A DNA stretch of 64,000 nucleotides from Proteiniborus sp. MB09-C3 (GCF_030263895.1 NZ_CP127161.1:3534001-3598000); one strand, 5' to 3'. Counted from the first letter of the stretch, positions 9,147 to 18,620 are shown. A program made the numbers and translations. The notes: generated by a model not told the origin, from the sequence alone.

Positions 9147-10058
9147 TTATCTTGAATAAAAAGTATCTTTGTCTTGCATTGTATCTATTTTCCATGATGG
9201 ACCAAAACTTAAAGACATGTTATTAGCGTCTATGCTAAGTTTAGGAGTAAAAACAAGATAACTATGCCCATAAGCCCAAGATAATTGAATGGCAGTTGTA
9301 TAAAGGTCCCTGTTAAAAAGTTCAATTTGCATATATCCGAATTCTGCATTATCACTCATTGGCGGCACACTTCTTCTGAGTGGGAAACTAAATGATATCG
9401 CGTTATCATTTACTAATATTCCGTCTATAGCTTCTTCAGTGAAATCTTCTAATCCACTTAACATGTACCCTACTCCTGCATCTACATAATCTTCATTACA
9501 TATAAGGTTACCAGAGTTAGCTTTCCATGCCATACCAATGGCATCAGTATGATTATTAATAGGAGGCTCAGTCCATTCCCAGAACATCACAGCTCTAAAC
9601 CTAGTTTTAACACTTACTCCACTATAGTTTCTAACATCATGTTTAAAATCATATGACGATAGTTCAAGATCTAAATCACCACCTATTGCAAGTAAAGATT
9701 CTTGGGAACCATCGTAATTTTTTATAGCCTCAACTCTATTGGCACTGTAACCTAAACTATAAAGCTCTTCTTTACTTTTCCTACTTAATTCTTCGACTTT
9801 TAACTTAAAGTCATCAACATAAGATTTTTGTTGAGAATCATGAATATTAGTATTATCAATTTGTTCATATAACTCATATTCACTAATACTCACTTTATAC
9901 TCTGCAGGTCTACTCTTCAGATACTGATAAATTTCTTCTGATGGCATTTGTTTGATATCCAGTTCTATAGCTGATGAAGAGTTTGAAAAAACTCCTAAAC
10001 TAAGAAAAATAATTAATGAAAATGCTAAGACTTTCAACATACGATTCTTAAGATTCAT
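9147..10058 (-). CDS. Unrecognised secreted protein with signal peptide
   Basis: No family recognised. About 303 aa. A signal peptide (VLAFSLIIFLSLGVF then SNSSSA) is probably cleaved near residue 30. A helical segment follows (about 35-110, rich in Glu/Lys/Tyr), then a C-terminal part rich in aromatic residues and probably beta-structured (RAVMFWEWTEPP, IQLSWAYGHSYLVF). No lipobox, anchor or catalytic motif. I favour ATG 10058, 9 nt from AAGGGG; an ATG at 10064 is too close to that site. Part of the cargo between the speB fragments. Confidence 0.7.
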   Translation of the reverse strand: MNLKNRMLKVLAFSLIIFLSLGVFSNSSSAIELDIKQMPSEEIYQYLKSRPAEYKVSISEYELYEQIDNTNIHDSQQKSYVDDFKLKVEELSRKSKEELYSLGYSANRVEAIKNYDGSQESLLAIGGDLDLELSSYDFKHDVRNYSGVSVKTRFRAVMFWEWTEPPINNHTDAIGMAWKANSGNLICNEDYVDAGVGYMLSGLEDFTEEAIDGILVNDNAISFSFPLRRSVPPMSDNAEFGYMQIELFNRDLYTTAIQLSWAYGHSYLVFTPKLSIDANNMSLSFGPSWKIDTMQDKDTFYSR

Positions 10059-10064
10059 ATTCAT

Positions 10065-10513
10065 CTACCCCTTAAATAGATTTTATTTAATCATATGTAA
10101 AGCGCTCCACATAAATAGAAAAATTTTCCCTTACTGTCACTTTACCACTTTTTATCCAGGAAGTAAATGTACTTTTTGTTAAAAACTTAATATAGTTCCA
10201 AAGTACTAGCTTAAAATATCTATTCCAATGGCTAAAAATTCTCTAATTTGGCTAATATATAGTTTATAATAAAGATTTTACATATGAATGTAGATTCGGC
10301 CTATACTACCATTATACTTTTGACTAGCAAATTTCTCAAAACTTCCCACAAATATATTACGTTTTTAGCATTGGAACAAAAACACTATTATTATTACTAG
10401 CTTTAGCAATCCTTTAAGCAGTCTATAAGATTACAATTGGAGTATTTTTAGTATCAAATATCTTATCTCATTGTGTAATTTTACCACTATTTTATATTAT
10501 TCTAGTCTACATA
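10065..10513. other. Non-coding stretch left of the insertion sequence
   Basis: About 450 AT-rich bases with stops in all frames. It holds the promoter of the minus-strand secreted-protein gene; I see no RNA gene or recognisable gene remnant. Confidence 0.4.
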
Positions 10514-11484
10514 CCTAGATTTTGTACAAACAAAATCATAATATTTTCCTAAGTTTACCATGGTATTGTTGCCAAAAAACAACTAAAGGTGAGAATAGCC
10601 CGCCTATAGAAGTGTTTTTTACCCCTAAAAAATTCTATGAAAGGCGGTATCTCACCTATGAAAAGTATATCAATTATCTGCTGCTTTTATAGAGGTACAG
10701 CTGGAACAAGTTTCTATGTTTTTTGATCCAAGTAATACCTCTTGTACAAATAGGTTTGAGGATTTATTAAAATCAACTACCTTTAAATTCAAGGAACATC
10801 TGCCTAAAAATAACTTGATTATCCGAGCTGATTCAGGATACGGATCTTTTGAAAATATACAACTACTTAAGGCTACAGGAACAAAGTTTATTGTAAAAGG
10901 TTTTTCAATCCAACAATCAAAAAATCTTGAAAAGTCAGTACAAAACCAAAGGATCAATATCCAAGTGCATGTTGCAGAGATTCTTACTTCCACAAATCTA
11001 GGAATTATTGTCTGCGAATTTGTTGGTAAAAGTGGACAAATTAAATACTCTCATTTACTCACTAACATAAAGGCTTGAGAAATGAATGCAACCGAGCTAT
11101 ATCATTTTTACAACAAAAAACAAACTATAGAAGCTTTTCTTAAAGTCTGTAAAACAGTATATGGAATTAAGAATTTAAGGACATTTAAATTCTATGGTAT
11201 ATATGGTTTTTTATGGCAGTATTCATAACCCATAACTTGATTACATTAATGAAAAATACTACATTTAGCTCATCTAACCTTCAAGATATGAGTATTCAAA
11301 CATTGTTTAACAAGTTAGGAAGTATCACTGCTAAGATAATAGAACTAAAAGATCGTATTGAAATTGTTTTATCAAGTTTATCAGAACTAGCAAAATTATT
11401 TGTTGAAGCTTTGCAACCTAAGTATGTCCAATTAAACTTCCACGATTTGTTAAATGCAGCTTAGCTATTTGTACAAAACTTAGG
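10514..11484 (+). mobile_element. Internally deleted insertion sequence (IS1380/IS4-like DDE)
   Basis: Bounded by imperfect terminal inverted repeats: CCTAGATTTTGTACAAA at 10514-10530 and the complement of CCTAAGTTTTGTACAAA at 11468-11484 (15 of 17 match). TA flanks both outer edges, but I see no longer target duplication. Between 10580 and 10656 an inverted repeat (GGTGAGA.../...TCTCACC) precedes the transposase ATG. The whole is only 971 bp, too short for the family, so it has lost internal sequence. Confidence 0.75.
10658..11463 (+). pseudogene. DDE transposase remnant, deleted and frameshifted
   Basis: Three pieces in different frames: a short N-terminus from ATG 10658, a middle part with the DDE-associated motif IIRADSGYGSFENIQLLK (about 10810-10880), and a C-terminal part FYNKKQTIEAFLKVCKTVYG that shifts frame near 11210 to AVFITHNLITLM. 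RADSGYGS and the YNKKQTIEAF region are typical of IS1380/IS4-type transposases. At least one large N-terminal deletion and two frame breaks make it inactive. Confidence 0.82.
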
Positions 11485-11501
11485 TACTTCAATAAGTAGT
11501 T

Positions 11502-11784
11502 TTGCGATACTATAGATTATATTATTGAGCAGACTAAAGGAAAACCGGTATATGTTACTATTGATTTGGACGTGCTAGATCCTTCTGTTTTCCCTGGAAC
11601 AGGTACCCCTGAACCTGGTGGAATAGAATTCTCTACACTCTTAAATTGTATATTAAAAATGTCTGAACTAAATATAGTTGGGGCAGATATTAATGAACTA
11701 TCTCCTCACTATGATCCTAGTGGCTCATCAACTGCTGTAGCTATTAAAACCTTGAGAGAATTATTATTAGTAATAGAAAAATAG
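11502..11784 (+). pseudogene. speB 3'-end fragment (last 94 codons)
   Basis: Collinear with speB 6565-6847 with only about six substitutions, all silent as far as I can read, and the same stop and terminator. It begins inside the coding sequence at TTGCGATACT, which is also the end of the hairpin motif preceding it (compare 7654-7663). Much closer to intact speB than the relic at 7894-8329. Confidence 0.9.
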
Positions 11785-11789
11785 AAAAA

Positions 11790-11812
11790 CCCGCAAATTT
11801 GCGGGTTTTTTT
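11790..11812. terminator. Bidirectional terminator between speB fragment and clpX
   Basis: Palindrome CCCGCAAATTTGCGGG with A5 to the left and T7 to the right; the T tract runs into the clpX stop codon. Equivalent of the terminator at 6854. Confidence 0.88.
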
Positions 11813-13085
11813 ATGCTGTCTCTTCTTTATTAGATTTTTTAGCCTTTTTCTTTTTTCTCTTATCAGAAAGGACAAGAGTTGGTTCTTGCTTGTTTGCTAT
11901 TGTGTCTTTTGTAATAACACATTTTTCAATGTCTTCTCTAGAAGGTATTTCATACATTATATCTAGCATTATTTCTTCTAGTATTCCTCTAAGACCTCTT
12001 GCTCCTGATTTTCTTTCTATAGCCTTTTCAGCTACAACTTCTAAGGCATCATCATCTATTTCTAGCTCTACTCCATCCATGTTAAATAGCTCCTTATATT
12101 GCTTAACTAAAGCATTTTTAGGCTTAGTTAATATCTCTATAAGAGCTTCCTTATCTAAGAGATTTAGAGTAACCATTACTGGAAGTCTACCAACAAACTC
12201 TGGTATCAGTCCAAACTTAAGCAAGTCTTCAGGCTGTAAATGTTTTAACACCTCACCTACATCCTTAATCTCTCTGCTTTGTATTTCAGCACCAAAGCCC
12301 ATGGATTTTTTGCCTATTCTTCTTTGGATGATATTTTCTAATCCATCAAAAGCTCCACCAACTATAAATAAGATGTTTGTAGTGTCTATTTGAATAAACT
12401 CTTGGTGTGGATGCTTTCTGCCGCCTTGTGGAGGAACGCTAGCTACTGTCCCTTCAAGTATTTTAAGTAAAGCCTGTTGAACTCCTTCACCACTTACATC
12501 TCTAGTTATAGATGGATTCTCTGACTTCCTGGCTATTTTATCTATCTCGTCTATATATATTATACCCTTTTCTGCTCTCTCTATATCATAATCAGCAGCT
12601 TGAATAAGCTTTAGCAATATGTTCTCAACATCCTCACCCACATATCCTGCCTCAGTAAGAGACGTAGCATCTGCAATAGCAAAAGGAACATTTAATATTC
12701 TAGCTAATGTTTGTGCTAATAATGTCTTTCCCGAGCCAGTAGGCCCAATCATAACTATATTACTTTTTTGGAGTTCTATGTCATCAGATGCTGATTTTCT
12801 ATTAATTCGCTTGTAATGATTATATACAGCGACAGCTAAAGCCCTTTTTGCTCTATCTTGTTTTACTACATACTCGTCCAAAACCTTTTTTATGTCTGTA
12901 GGTTTTGGCAGCTCTTTCATCTCAAGTTCAAAAGTATCTTCAAATTCCTCGTCAATTATTTCCTGACATAATTCAATACATTCATCACATATATACACAT
13001 TAGGCCCTGCAACAAGCCTTCTTACTTGTTCCTGAGATTTACCACAAAATGAACACTTAAGCTGCTTCTCTTCATATTTTGGCAT
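11811..13085 (-). CDS. clpX: ATP-dependent Clp protease ATP-binding subunit ClpX
   Basis: AAA+ unfoldase that feeds substrates to ClpP. The N-terminal zinc-binding domain has four Cys (C11, C14, C33, C36). Walker A GPTGSGKT is at 114-121, Walker B is IIYIDEIDK, the pore loop is GYVG, and GGRKHPHQ carries the RKH loop. 424 aa with a Lys-rich C-terminal tail. The start ATG 13085 has AGGAGAGG upstream. It is third in the tig-clpP-clpX run on the minus strand. A diverged copy of its last 75 codons is at 7669-7893. Confidence 0.98.
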   Translation of the reverse strand: MPKYEEKQLKCSFCGKSQEQVRRLVAGPNVYICDECIELCQEIIDEEFEDTFELEMKELPKPTDIKKVLDEYVVKQDRAKRALAVAVYNHYKRINRKSASDDIELQKSNIVMIGPTGSGKTLLAQTLARILNVPFAIADATSLTEAGYVGEDVENILLKLIQAADYDIERAEKGIIYIDEIDKIARKSENPSITRDVSGEGVQQALLKILEGTVASVPPQGGRKHPHQEFIQIDTTNILFIVGGAFDGLENIIQRRIGKKSMGFGAEIQSREIKDVGEVLKHLQPEDLLKFGLIPEFVGRLPVMVTLNLLDKEALIEILTKPKNALVKQYKELFNMDGVELEIDDDALEVVAEKAIERKSGARGLRGILEEIMLDIMYEIPSREDIEKCVITKDTIANKQEPTLVLSDKRKKKKAKKSNKEETA

Positions 13086-13107
13086 GGTTCACCTCTCCTA
13101 ACTAACC

Positions 13108-13692
13108 TTATTTCTTAAATACTATCACTTCATCTATTATACCATAATTTTTGGCTTCTTCGGCAGACATAAAATTATCTCTATCTGTGTCTTTAGAAAT
13201 TTTTTCTAGAGGTTGCCCAGTCCTATCACTTAGTATCTTGTTTATTTGATCTCTTGATTTCAATATTCTCTCTGCATGAATTTTAATATCCGCAGCTTGC
13301 CCTCTTGTGCCTCCTAAAGGCTGATGTATCATAACTTCAGCATTTGGAAGTGCAAATCTTTTTCCCTTAGCTCCTGCTGTAAGTAAGAATGCTCCCATAC
13401 TTGCTGCCATACCAATGCATATAGTTGAAACATCTGGTTTTATATACTGCATAGTATCGTATATTGCAAAGCCTGAGGTAATGGATCCTCCAGGGCTATT
13501 TATATATAGCTGAATGTCTTTATCTGGATCCTCGGCTTCAAGAAACAAAAGCTGTGCTACTACAAGGCTTGCAGTAACATCATTAATTTCATCGCTAATA
13601 AAAATAATTCTTTCCTTTAAAAGCCTTGAATAAATATCATATGATCTTTCTCCTCTATTTGTTTGTTCAACAACCATTGGAACTAAAGCCAT
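13108..13692 (-). CDS. clpP: ATP-dependent Clp protease proteolytic subunit ClpP
   Basis: Serine peptidase that forms the tetradecameric barrel capped by ClpX. The catalytic triad is visible: S98 in [10 protein letters not shown]123 in MIHQPLGG and D172 in TDRDNF. 194 aa from ATG 13692, which has GGGAGGAG 5 nt upstream; a more upstream frame extension lacks a site. 22 bases separate it from clpX, consistent with one transcript. Confidence 0.98.
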   Translation of the reverse strand: MALVPMVVEQTNRGERSYDIYSRLLKERIIFISDEINDVTASLVVAQLLFLEAEDPDKDIQLYINSPGGSITSGFAIYDTMQYIKPDVSTICIGMAASMGAFLLTAGAKGKRFALPNAEVMIHQPLGGTRGQAADIKIHAERILKSRDQINKILSDRTGQPLEKISKDTDRDNFMSAEEAKNYGIIDEVIVFKK

Positions 13693-13715
13693 GTTATCTC
13701 CTCCCAACTTACTTA

Positions 13716-15002
13716 TTAAGACAATTTAGCTTCTTTAGTTAAGAACTCAACTGTCTTTCTTTTAATTATACCCTTCTTAATATACTCTAAATCGTTATCT
13801 TTTATGTTGGATTTAAACTTTTCAACATCTTGATTGTATTGCTTAGCAATACTTTCTAACTCTTCATTTAGTTCTTCATCTGTAGCTTCTATTCCTTCTT
13901 TTTCAGAAATAGCTTCTAATACTAAATCAACCTTTACTAATTTTTCAGCATTTGGTTTAAATTGTACTCTTAAATCTTCAACTTGTGTGCCAGTTATCTC
14001 TAAATATTTTTCGAATTCTAGTCCTTGATATCTTAGTCTGTATGCAAAATCATTTATATCATCATCAATTTGTCTTTCAACCATAACTTCTGGAATATCT
14101 ATTTCGCTCAACTCTGCTACTTTTTCTACTACTTTATTTTCATTTTCAACTTTTTCTTTTTGCTCTGCTTGTTTCTTAAGTTTATTCATTGTATCAGATT
14201 TTAATTCATCTAGTGTATCAAATTCACTTACATCTTTTGCAAATTCGTCATCAAGAACTGGTAACTCTTTCTCTTTTATTTCATGTATTACAACTTTGAA
14301 AATGGCATCTTTACCTGCTAATTCATCTGCATGATATTCTTCAGGGAATGTAACCTTTACTTCTACTTCTTCTTCCTTATTTTTTCCTACAAGTTGGTCT
14401 TCAAATCCTGGAATAAATCTACCAGATCCAATTTCAAGAGGTTGATTTTGTGCTGTTCCTCCTTCAAATTGCTCTTCTCCAACAAATCCTGAATAATCAA
14501 TAGTTAAAATATCGCCTTGTTTTACTGGTCTATCTCCAGCCTCTATAATCCTTGCATTTCTCTCTTGCATTTTCTTTAGTTCTGCATCTAAGTCATCTTC
14601 TGTAACATTATACTCAGTCTTTTCTACTTCTATACCCTTGTATTCGCCTAGTTTAACTTCAGGCATTACTGTAACATCAGCTATAAATACTACTGTTTTT
14701 CCTTTTTCAATATCTTCAACATCTATAGATGGTCTATCTACTGGGTCAAGTTTATGTTCTTCTATAGCTTTATCATATGCTTCTGGAAATACAATGTTTA
14801 TTGCATCTTCATAAAAAATTCCTTCCCCATAGTTCATTTCAATTATCTTTCTAGGAGCTTTTCCCTTTCTAAATCCTGGGATATTGAATCTTTGCTTATT
14901 TTTCAAATAAGCCTGTTGAACACCCTTCTCGAATGTTTCTGCATCTACTTCAATTTTTAAGGTAACAACATTGTTTTCCTTTTTTACTACTGTTGAACTC
15001 AT
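13716..15002 (-). CDS. tig: Trigger factor (ribosome-associated chaperone/PPIase)
   Basis: Binds nascent chains at the ribosome exit and catalyses prolyl isomerisation. The ribosome-binding signature GFRKGKAPR is at residues 43-51. An FKBP-type domain follows (about 160-245, starting [22 protein letters not shown]), then the helical C-terminal arms. 428 aa, normal. First gene of the tig-clpP-clpX group. Confidence 0.97.
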   Translation of the reverse strand: MSSTVVKKENNVVTLKIEVDAETFEKGVQQAYLKNKQRFNIPGFRKGKAPRKIIEMNYGEGIFYEDAINIVFPEAYDKAIEEHKLDPVDRPSIDVEDIEKGKTVVFIADVTVMPEVKLGEYKGIEVEKTEYNVTEDDLDAELKKMQERNARIIEAGDRPVKQGDILTIDYSGFVGEEQFEGGTAQNQPLEIGSGRFIPGFEDQLVGKNKEEEVEVKVTFPEEYHADELAGKDAIFKVVIHEIKEKELPVLDDEFAKDVSEFDTLDELKSDTMNKLKKQAEQKEKVENENKVVEKVAELSEIDIPEVMVERQIDDDINDFAYRLRYQGLEFEKYLEITGTQVEDLRVQFKPNAEKLVKVDLVLEAISEKEGIEATDEELNEELESIAKQYNQDVEKFKSNIKDNDLEYIKKGIIKRKTVEFLTKEAKLS

Positions 15003-15280
15003 CTAATTTCCTCCTTAAACCTTTATATTAGTCTCTTTAATTCACACCTATTTATATCATCGACATGCTAATCAAATATATATCCGAAAGTCTGTGTCTA
15101 TGTATAGTGTGAATATACCCATTTTTAAAAAATTCCTATATACTGCAAACAATATTTATGTCATTTTCAATTATAAGGTTACAATTGGCGTAAATTAACC
15201 ATTCTCATAATTAACCACTATATTATATCATAAATTCTTCCCATGTCCAATTGTAGCATACATTTTTTCAAAAAATATAT
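15003..15280. other. Region upstream of tig
   Basis: AT-rich leader that must hold the tig promoter (minus strand). No CtsR-type heptad repeat, RNA gene or short ORF with a ribosome site is visible. Confidence 0.4.
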
Positions 15281-15307
15281 AAAAAAACCAATGGAATATA
15301 CCATTGG
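15281..15307 (-). terminator. Terminator of tRNA-Leu
   Basis: Stem CCAATGG/CCATTGG followed by T7 on the minus strand, starting 7 bases after the encoded CCA of tRNA-Leu. Confidence 0.88.
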
Positions 15308-15313
15308 CTGTTG

Positions 15314-15397
15314 TGGTGCGGGAGAGAGGACTTGAACCCCCACGTCAATGACACTAGATCCTAAGTCTAGCGCGTCTGCCAGTTCCGCCACTCCCGC
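15314..15397 (-). tRNA. tRNA-Leu(UAG)
   Basis: Cloverleaf with acceptor GCGGGAG/CTCCCGC, discriminator A, encoded CCA, a long variable arm typical of Leu, and anticodon loop CTTAGGA giving anticodon UAG. Transcribed alone. Sequence identical to the tRNA-Leu at 39455-39538. Confidence 0.97.
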
Positions 15398-15427
15398 GTA
15401 ATTTGTTTTTTCTTACCGACAAAATTT

Positions 15428-15455
15428 ATTATACCACGTACAGAAATAAAGTCAA
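15428..15455 (-). promoter_or_regulatory. Promoter of tRNA-Leu
   Basis: Minus-strand -35 TTGACT, 16-bp spacer, -10 TATAAT, about 30 bp upstream of the tRNA 5' end. Confidence 0.8.
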
Positions 15456-15587
15456 CAATATTTTTAAAATTTTTTTATGGAATTTTGAGGAAAATAAAGA
15501 GACTAATTAATAGTCCCTTATTTTTTTGAAAATACTTAACATACATAGCAAAATGTCTATCTATTTTTACACAGTCCATAACCCTTA

Positions 15588-17936
15588 TTATAGTTTCCAA
15601 AACTCATCTAAATGCTTCATCATGCTCTTATTCGTCACTCTTATATAAGGAAACCATTCCCTAGGAAATAATCTTTGATAATTTGAGTACACAAATCTTT
15701 CATCAAGCAGAAGAATAATGCCTCTGTCCTCTTCTGTTCTAATCAGTCTGCCAGCTGCTTGGAGAACCTTGGTCATACCTGTGTACATGTAGGAATATTC
15801 ATAGCCTAATCTGTTTATTTTATTGAAATAATCTTTAATAATATCTCTTTCCAAGCAAATCTGAGGTAAACCAACTCCAACTATTATAACTCCTATTAGC
15901 CTGTCATGCTTAAGATCTATCCCCTCGGAGAATACTCCTCCTAAGACACAAAATCCTAAAACATTTTTTTCCTTGTCTAATTCGAATAGCTCTAAAAAAT
16001 CTTCCCTTTCTTCCTCAGACATATTAGGTGCTTGAATGTAGGTTTCAAATTCAGAATATCTCTCTGTAAAAATCTCATAAACCTTATTCATATATTGATA
16101 GGATGGGAAAAAAATTAAATAGTTTCCTTCTTTAGCATCTAAAACAGATTTGATGTATTCTGCAATATCTGTATAACTCTTTTCTCTTTCTCTATATTTT
16201 GTTGATATTCTATCAGCCACAAGAATACGTCTATTTTCAATAGAAAAGGGAGAATCTAAATAAATCGTATAGTCATCCTCTTCTCCACCTAATATATTGC
16301 GGTGATAATCCATTGGAATTAATGTAGCAGAAAAAAATATAGCTGCCTTGCCTTTCTTTAAGGTTTCTTTTAATAAATGAGATGGATTGAGGCAAAAAAG
16401 CTTTATTTTCATATCTCCATTAGAGCTTTCTCCATATGTAATATATTTATCGTCATAAAGCTCCCATATTCTTGTAAAGGAAATGGCATCAAAATACAGG
16501 CTTAAATAGTCTTCGTTTATCTCATTCTTTTTTTGTTTTAACAAATATTCCTCACATTCAGCAATAAACTTTTTTAATAGATAATATATATCATTGTCTA
16601 TTTCTTCTTTAGTATAATAGCCGTCATCGTTACATTTCTTTTTTAGGTCTAGCATATATTGGTTAACTTTATTAAGAGCTTTAGATAGTTTAGGATAAGT
16701 AGTCTTTACTTCTCTTTTGAAATCTAAAAAAGGCTTCTTATAAAGCTCTGCTGAATACATTTCTCTAGCTCTGTCAACTAAATTATGGGCTTCATCAATT
16801 AAAAAAACATAATCTCCTCCCTTTTCAGAGAAAAATCTTTTTAAGTATACCCTTGGGTCGAAAACATAATTATAATCACAAATCACCGCATCTGCCCAAA
16901 TAGTCAAATCTAATGCAAATTCAAAGGGACATACAGTGTGTATCTTTGCATATCTTTCTATGGTTTCTCTATTAAGGTCATCCTCATTCTTCAAAATATC
17001 CATTATGGCATCATTTATCCTGTCATAATGGCCTTTAGCATATTCACAAGACTCTGGATTGCAGGCAGTTTTTTCTTTAAAGCATATTTTATCCTTAGCA
17101 GTAATGATTACAGTCTTTGCCTTCAGCCCATTTTTTCTCATTAAAGAAAAAGCCTCACTGGCAACAGTTCGAGTTATGGTCTTAGCAGTTAAATAAAATA
17201 TTTTAGAGGTGTGCCCTTCTCCCATAGCCTTAATGGCAGGAAAAACAGTAGATATTGTCTTTCCTATTCCTGTAGGAGCTTGGGCATATAGTTTTTTCTC
17301 ATTTACTATAGTCTTATACACAGCAACAGCCAAATCTCTCTGACCTTTTCTATATGTTTCATGAGGAAAAGATAGTTTCTTAATTGAAGTCTCTCTCTCA
17401 ATATTCCAATTATGCTGCATTTCCGTCCAAATAAAGTATTTTTGAATTAAATCAAAAAAGAATTCCTTTAATTCATCAAAGTAAAATTCCTTAACTAATC
17501 GTTTAATTTCATCTGTATCTATTTGATAATATGTTAACTGTACATTTATACTTGATAGCTGATTCTCTTCAGCATAAATAAAGGCATAGCATTTTGCCTG
17601 TGCCCAATGAAGGTGATTGAAATCTTCATCTATTTTCTCAATAGGTGCTGCTGTGCTTTTTATTTCATCGATTGTAACAGTATCATCATCCCTAATGATA
17701 CCGTCTGCTCTGCCTTCAAGACTTAATATATAGTCCTTATATTCTACATCATATTTAAGGGTAACCTCAGCCTCATAATTTTCTCCACTGGCATTCTGGA
17801 CTTTTTTATGTATTCTAGTGCCCTCTACAGCTCTGTTATTGCTGCTACCTATAAATCCTGTCTCTATATCTCCAGATCTTAGGATAAACTCAACTAGGTT
17901 ACGGACAGACACCTTGATTTTTTGCTTTAGCTCCAT
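15588..17936 (-). CDS. PD-(D/E)XK nuclease fused to XPD/DinG-like Fe-S helicase
   Basis: 782 aa. The N-terminal domain (about 1-170) carries a RecB/Cas4-like nuclease signature, D78 (GRADG) followed by E91-I-K93. The rest is a superfamily 2 helicase: Walker A APTGIGKT at about 219-226, four Cys (285, 292, 297, 336) placed as an XPD/DinG iron-sulphur cluster, DEAH box at 381-384, and a C-terminal GVFSEGIDL / QAAGRLIR half. Probably unwinds and cuts damaged or branched DNA. ATG 17936 is preferred; a TTG at 17945 is an alternative. Monocistronic. Role in the cell is inferred. Confidence 0.85.
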   Translation of the reverse strand: MELKQKIKVSVRNLVEFILRSGDIETGFIGSSNNRAVEGTRIHKKVQNASGENYEAEVTLKYDVEYKDYILSLEGRADGIIRDDDTVTIDEIKSTAAPIEKIDEDFNHLHWAQAKCYAFIYAEENQLSSINVQLTYYQIDTDEIKRLVKEFYFDELKEFFFDLIQKYFIWTEMQHNWNIERETSIKKLSFPHETYRKGQRDLAVAVYKTIVNEKKLYAQAPTGIGKTISTVFPAIKAMGEGHTSKIFYLTAKTITRTVASEAFSLMRKNGLKAKTVIITAKDKICFKEKTACNPESCEYAKGHYDRINDAIMDILKNEDDLNRETIERYAKIHTVCPFEFALDLTIWADAVICDYNYVFDPRVYLKRFFSEKGGDYVFLIDEAHNLVDRAREMYSAELYKKPFLDFKREVKTTYPKLSKALNKVNQYMLDLKKKCNDDGYYTKEEIDNDIYYLLKKFIAECEEYLLKQKKNEINEDYLSLYFDAISFTRIWELYDDKYITYGESSNGDMKIKLFCLNPSHLLKETLKKGKAAIFFSATLIPMDYHRNILGGEEDDYTIYLDSPFSIENRRILVADRISTKYREREKSYTDIAEYIKSVLDAKEGNYLIFFPSYQYMNKVYEIFTERYSEFETYIQAPNMSEEEREDFLELFELDKEKNVLGFCVLGGVFSEGIDLKHDRLIGVIIVGVGLPQICLERDIIKDYFNKINRLGYEYSYMYTGMTKVLQAAGRLIRTEEDRGIILLLDERFVYSNYQRLFPREWFPYIRVTNKSMMKHLDEFWKL

Positions 17937-18093
17937 GATTATCAACCTACTATCATTCTAGTCTCTTTAGTTATAATAGTATTAGAAAATAACATACTTT
18001 GCAATATCCTAGATATAACTTATACTTTGTTATTAAATGGAAATGTCAGTCATTGTTGACAATGATTAACATCTGTGGTACGATTATTTAAAG

Positions 18094-18123
18094 AAGCCAT
18101 TCCGTAAAAACACGGAATGGCTT
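18094..18123. other. 12-bp perfect hairpin in the leader of the Gre-like gene
   Basis: Arms AAGCCATTCCGT and ACGGAATGGCTT with a 6-nt loop, between two divergent genes. It lacks a convincing T tract on the plus strand. It could be an attenuator or an RNA-stability element of the plus-strand gene that follows, or the terminator of an unseen small transcript. Confidence 0.5.
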
Positions 18124-18179
18124 GTTGTATATTTAATTATTTACCATTTAATGTATAAAGGGATAGGGGGTGCATCAAA

Positions 18180-18620
18180 ATAAGCACAGCAGCAAAATCA
18201 ATTTATGAAAAACTCATAGAGCATTTAGTGAAAATTGAAGATGAAAAAAATGAAGTTATTGAAGAATACTACTATGAAATGTCGGCTGAAAGATTGGAGT
18301 TCGAAACACTAATTGCAAATTATATTTCGCATATCGATAAGTATGTTAAAAAAATAAAAAAGACTAATAAATCAAGTACTGATTGTCCCTTTGTTATAAT
18401 CGATAGTATCGTTGAAGTGGAGGATATAAACAGCAAAGAAAGAGAAAAGTTTAAAATAGTTTCTCCTTTCTTAACTACAAATCCTCTAGATGGGGACTTT
18501 GCATCTTACCTTTCACCAATTGGGAAATCGCTTTTACTAAAAAAGGTTGGAGATCATGTCTTGGTAGAAACGCCTATGGAAAATATTGAATACGAAATAA
18601 AATCTATTGAGCTTTCGTGA
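18180..18620 (+). CDS. GreA/GreB C-terminal-domain protein with no standard start codon
   Basis: The C-terminal half matches the Gre factor C-terminal domain: SPFLTTNPLDGDFASYLSPIG, then KSLLLKKVGDHVLVETP and EYEIKSIE. The N-terminal half is a long Glu/Lys-rich helix like the Gre coiled coil. A strong ribosome site ATAGGGGGTG (18163-18172) is followed 7 nt later by ATA at 18180, then an open frame STAAKSIYEKLIEHLV that looks coding. No ATG, GTG or TTG occurs in frame until GTG 18228. Either ATA/ATC initiates, or the start codon is mutated. Probably acts on RNA polymerase. Confidence 0.68.
   Translation: MSTAAKSIYEKLIEHLVKIEDEKNEVIEEYYYEMSAERLEFETLIANYISHIDKYVKKIKKTNKSSTDCPFVIIDSIVEVEDINSKEREKFKIVSPFLTTNPLDGDFASYLSPIGKSLLLKKVGDHVLVETPMENIEYEIKSIELS

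Noticed and set aside
10670-10993. Minus-strand ORF inside the IS
   Set aside because: It is antisense to the transposase segment with the RADSGYGS motif.
11566-11784. Short ORF with the agmatinase C-terminus
   Set aside because: It is the C-terminal part of speB only, starting at an internal Met; it cannot form the enzyme.
12619-12816. Plus-strand ORFs within clpX, tig, amidase and ligA
   Set aside because: They are antisense shadows of well-supported genes, without ribosome sites.
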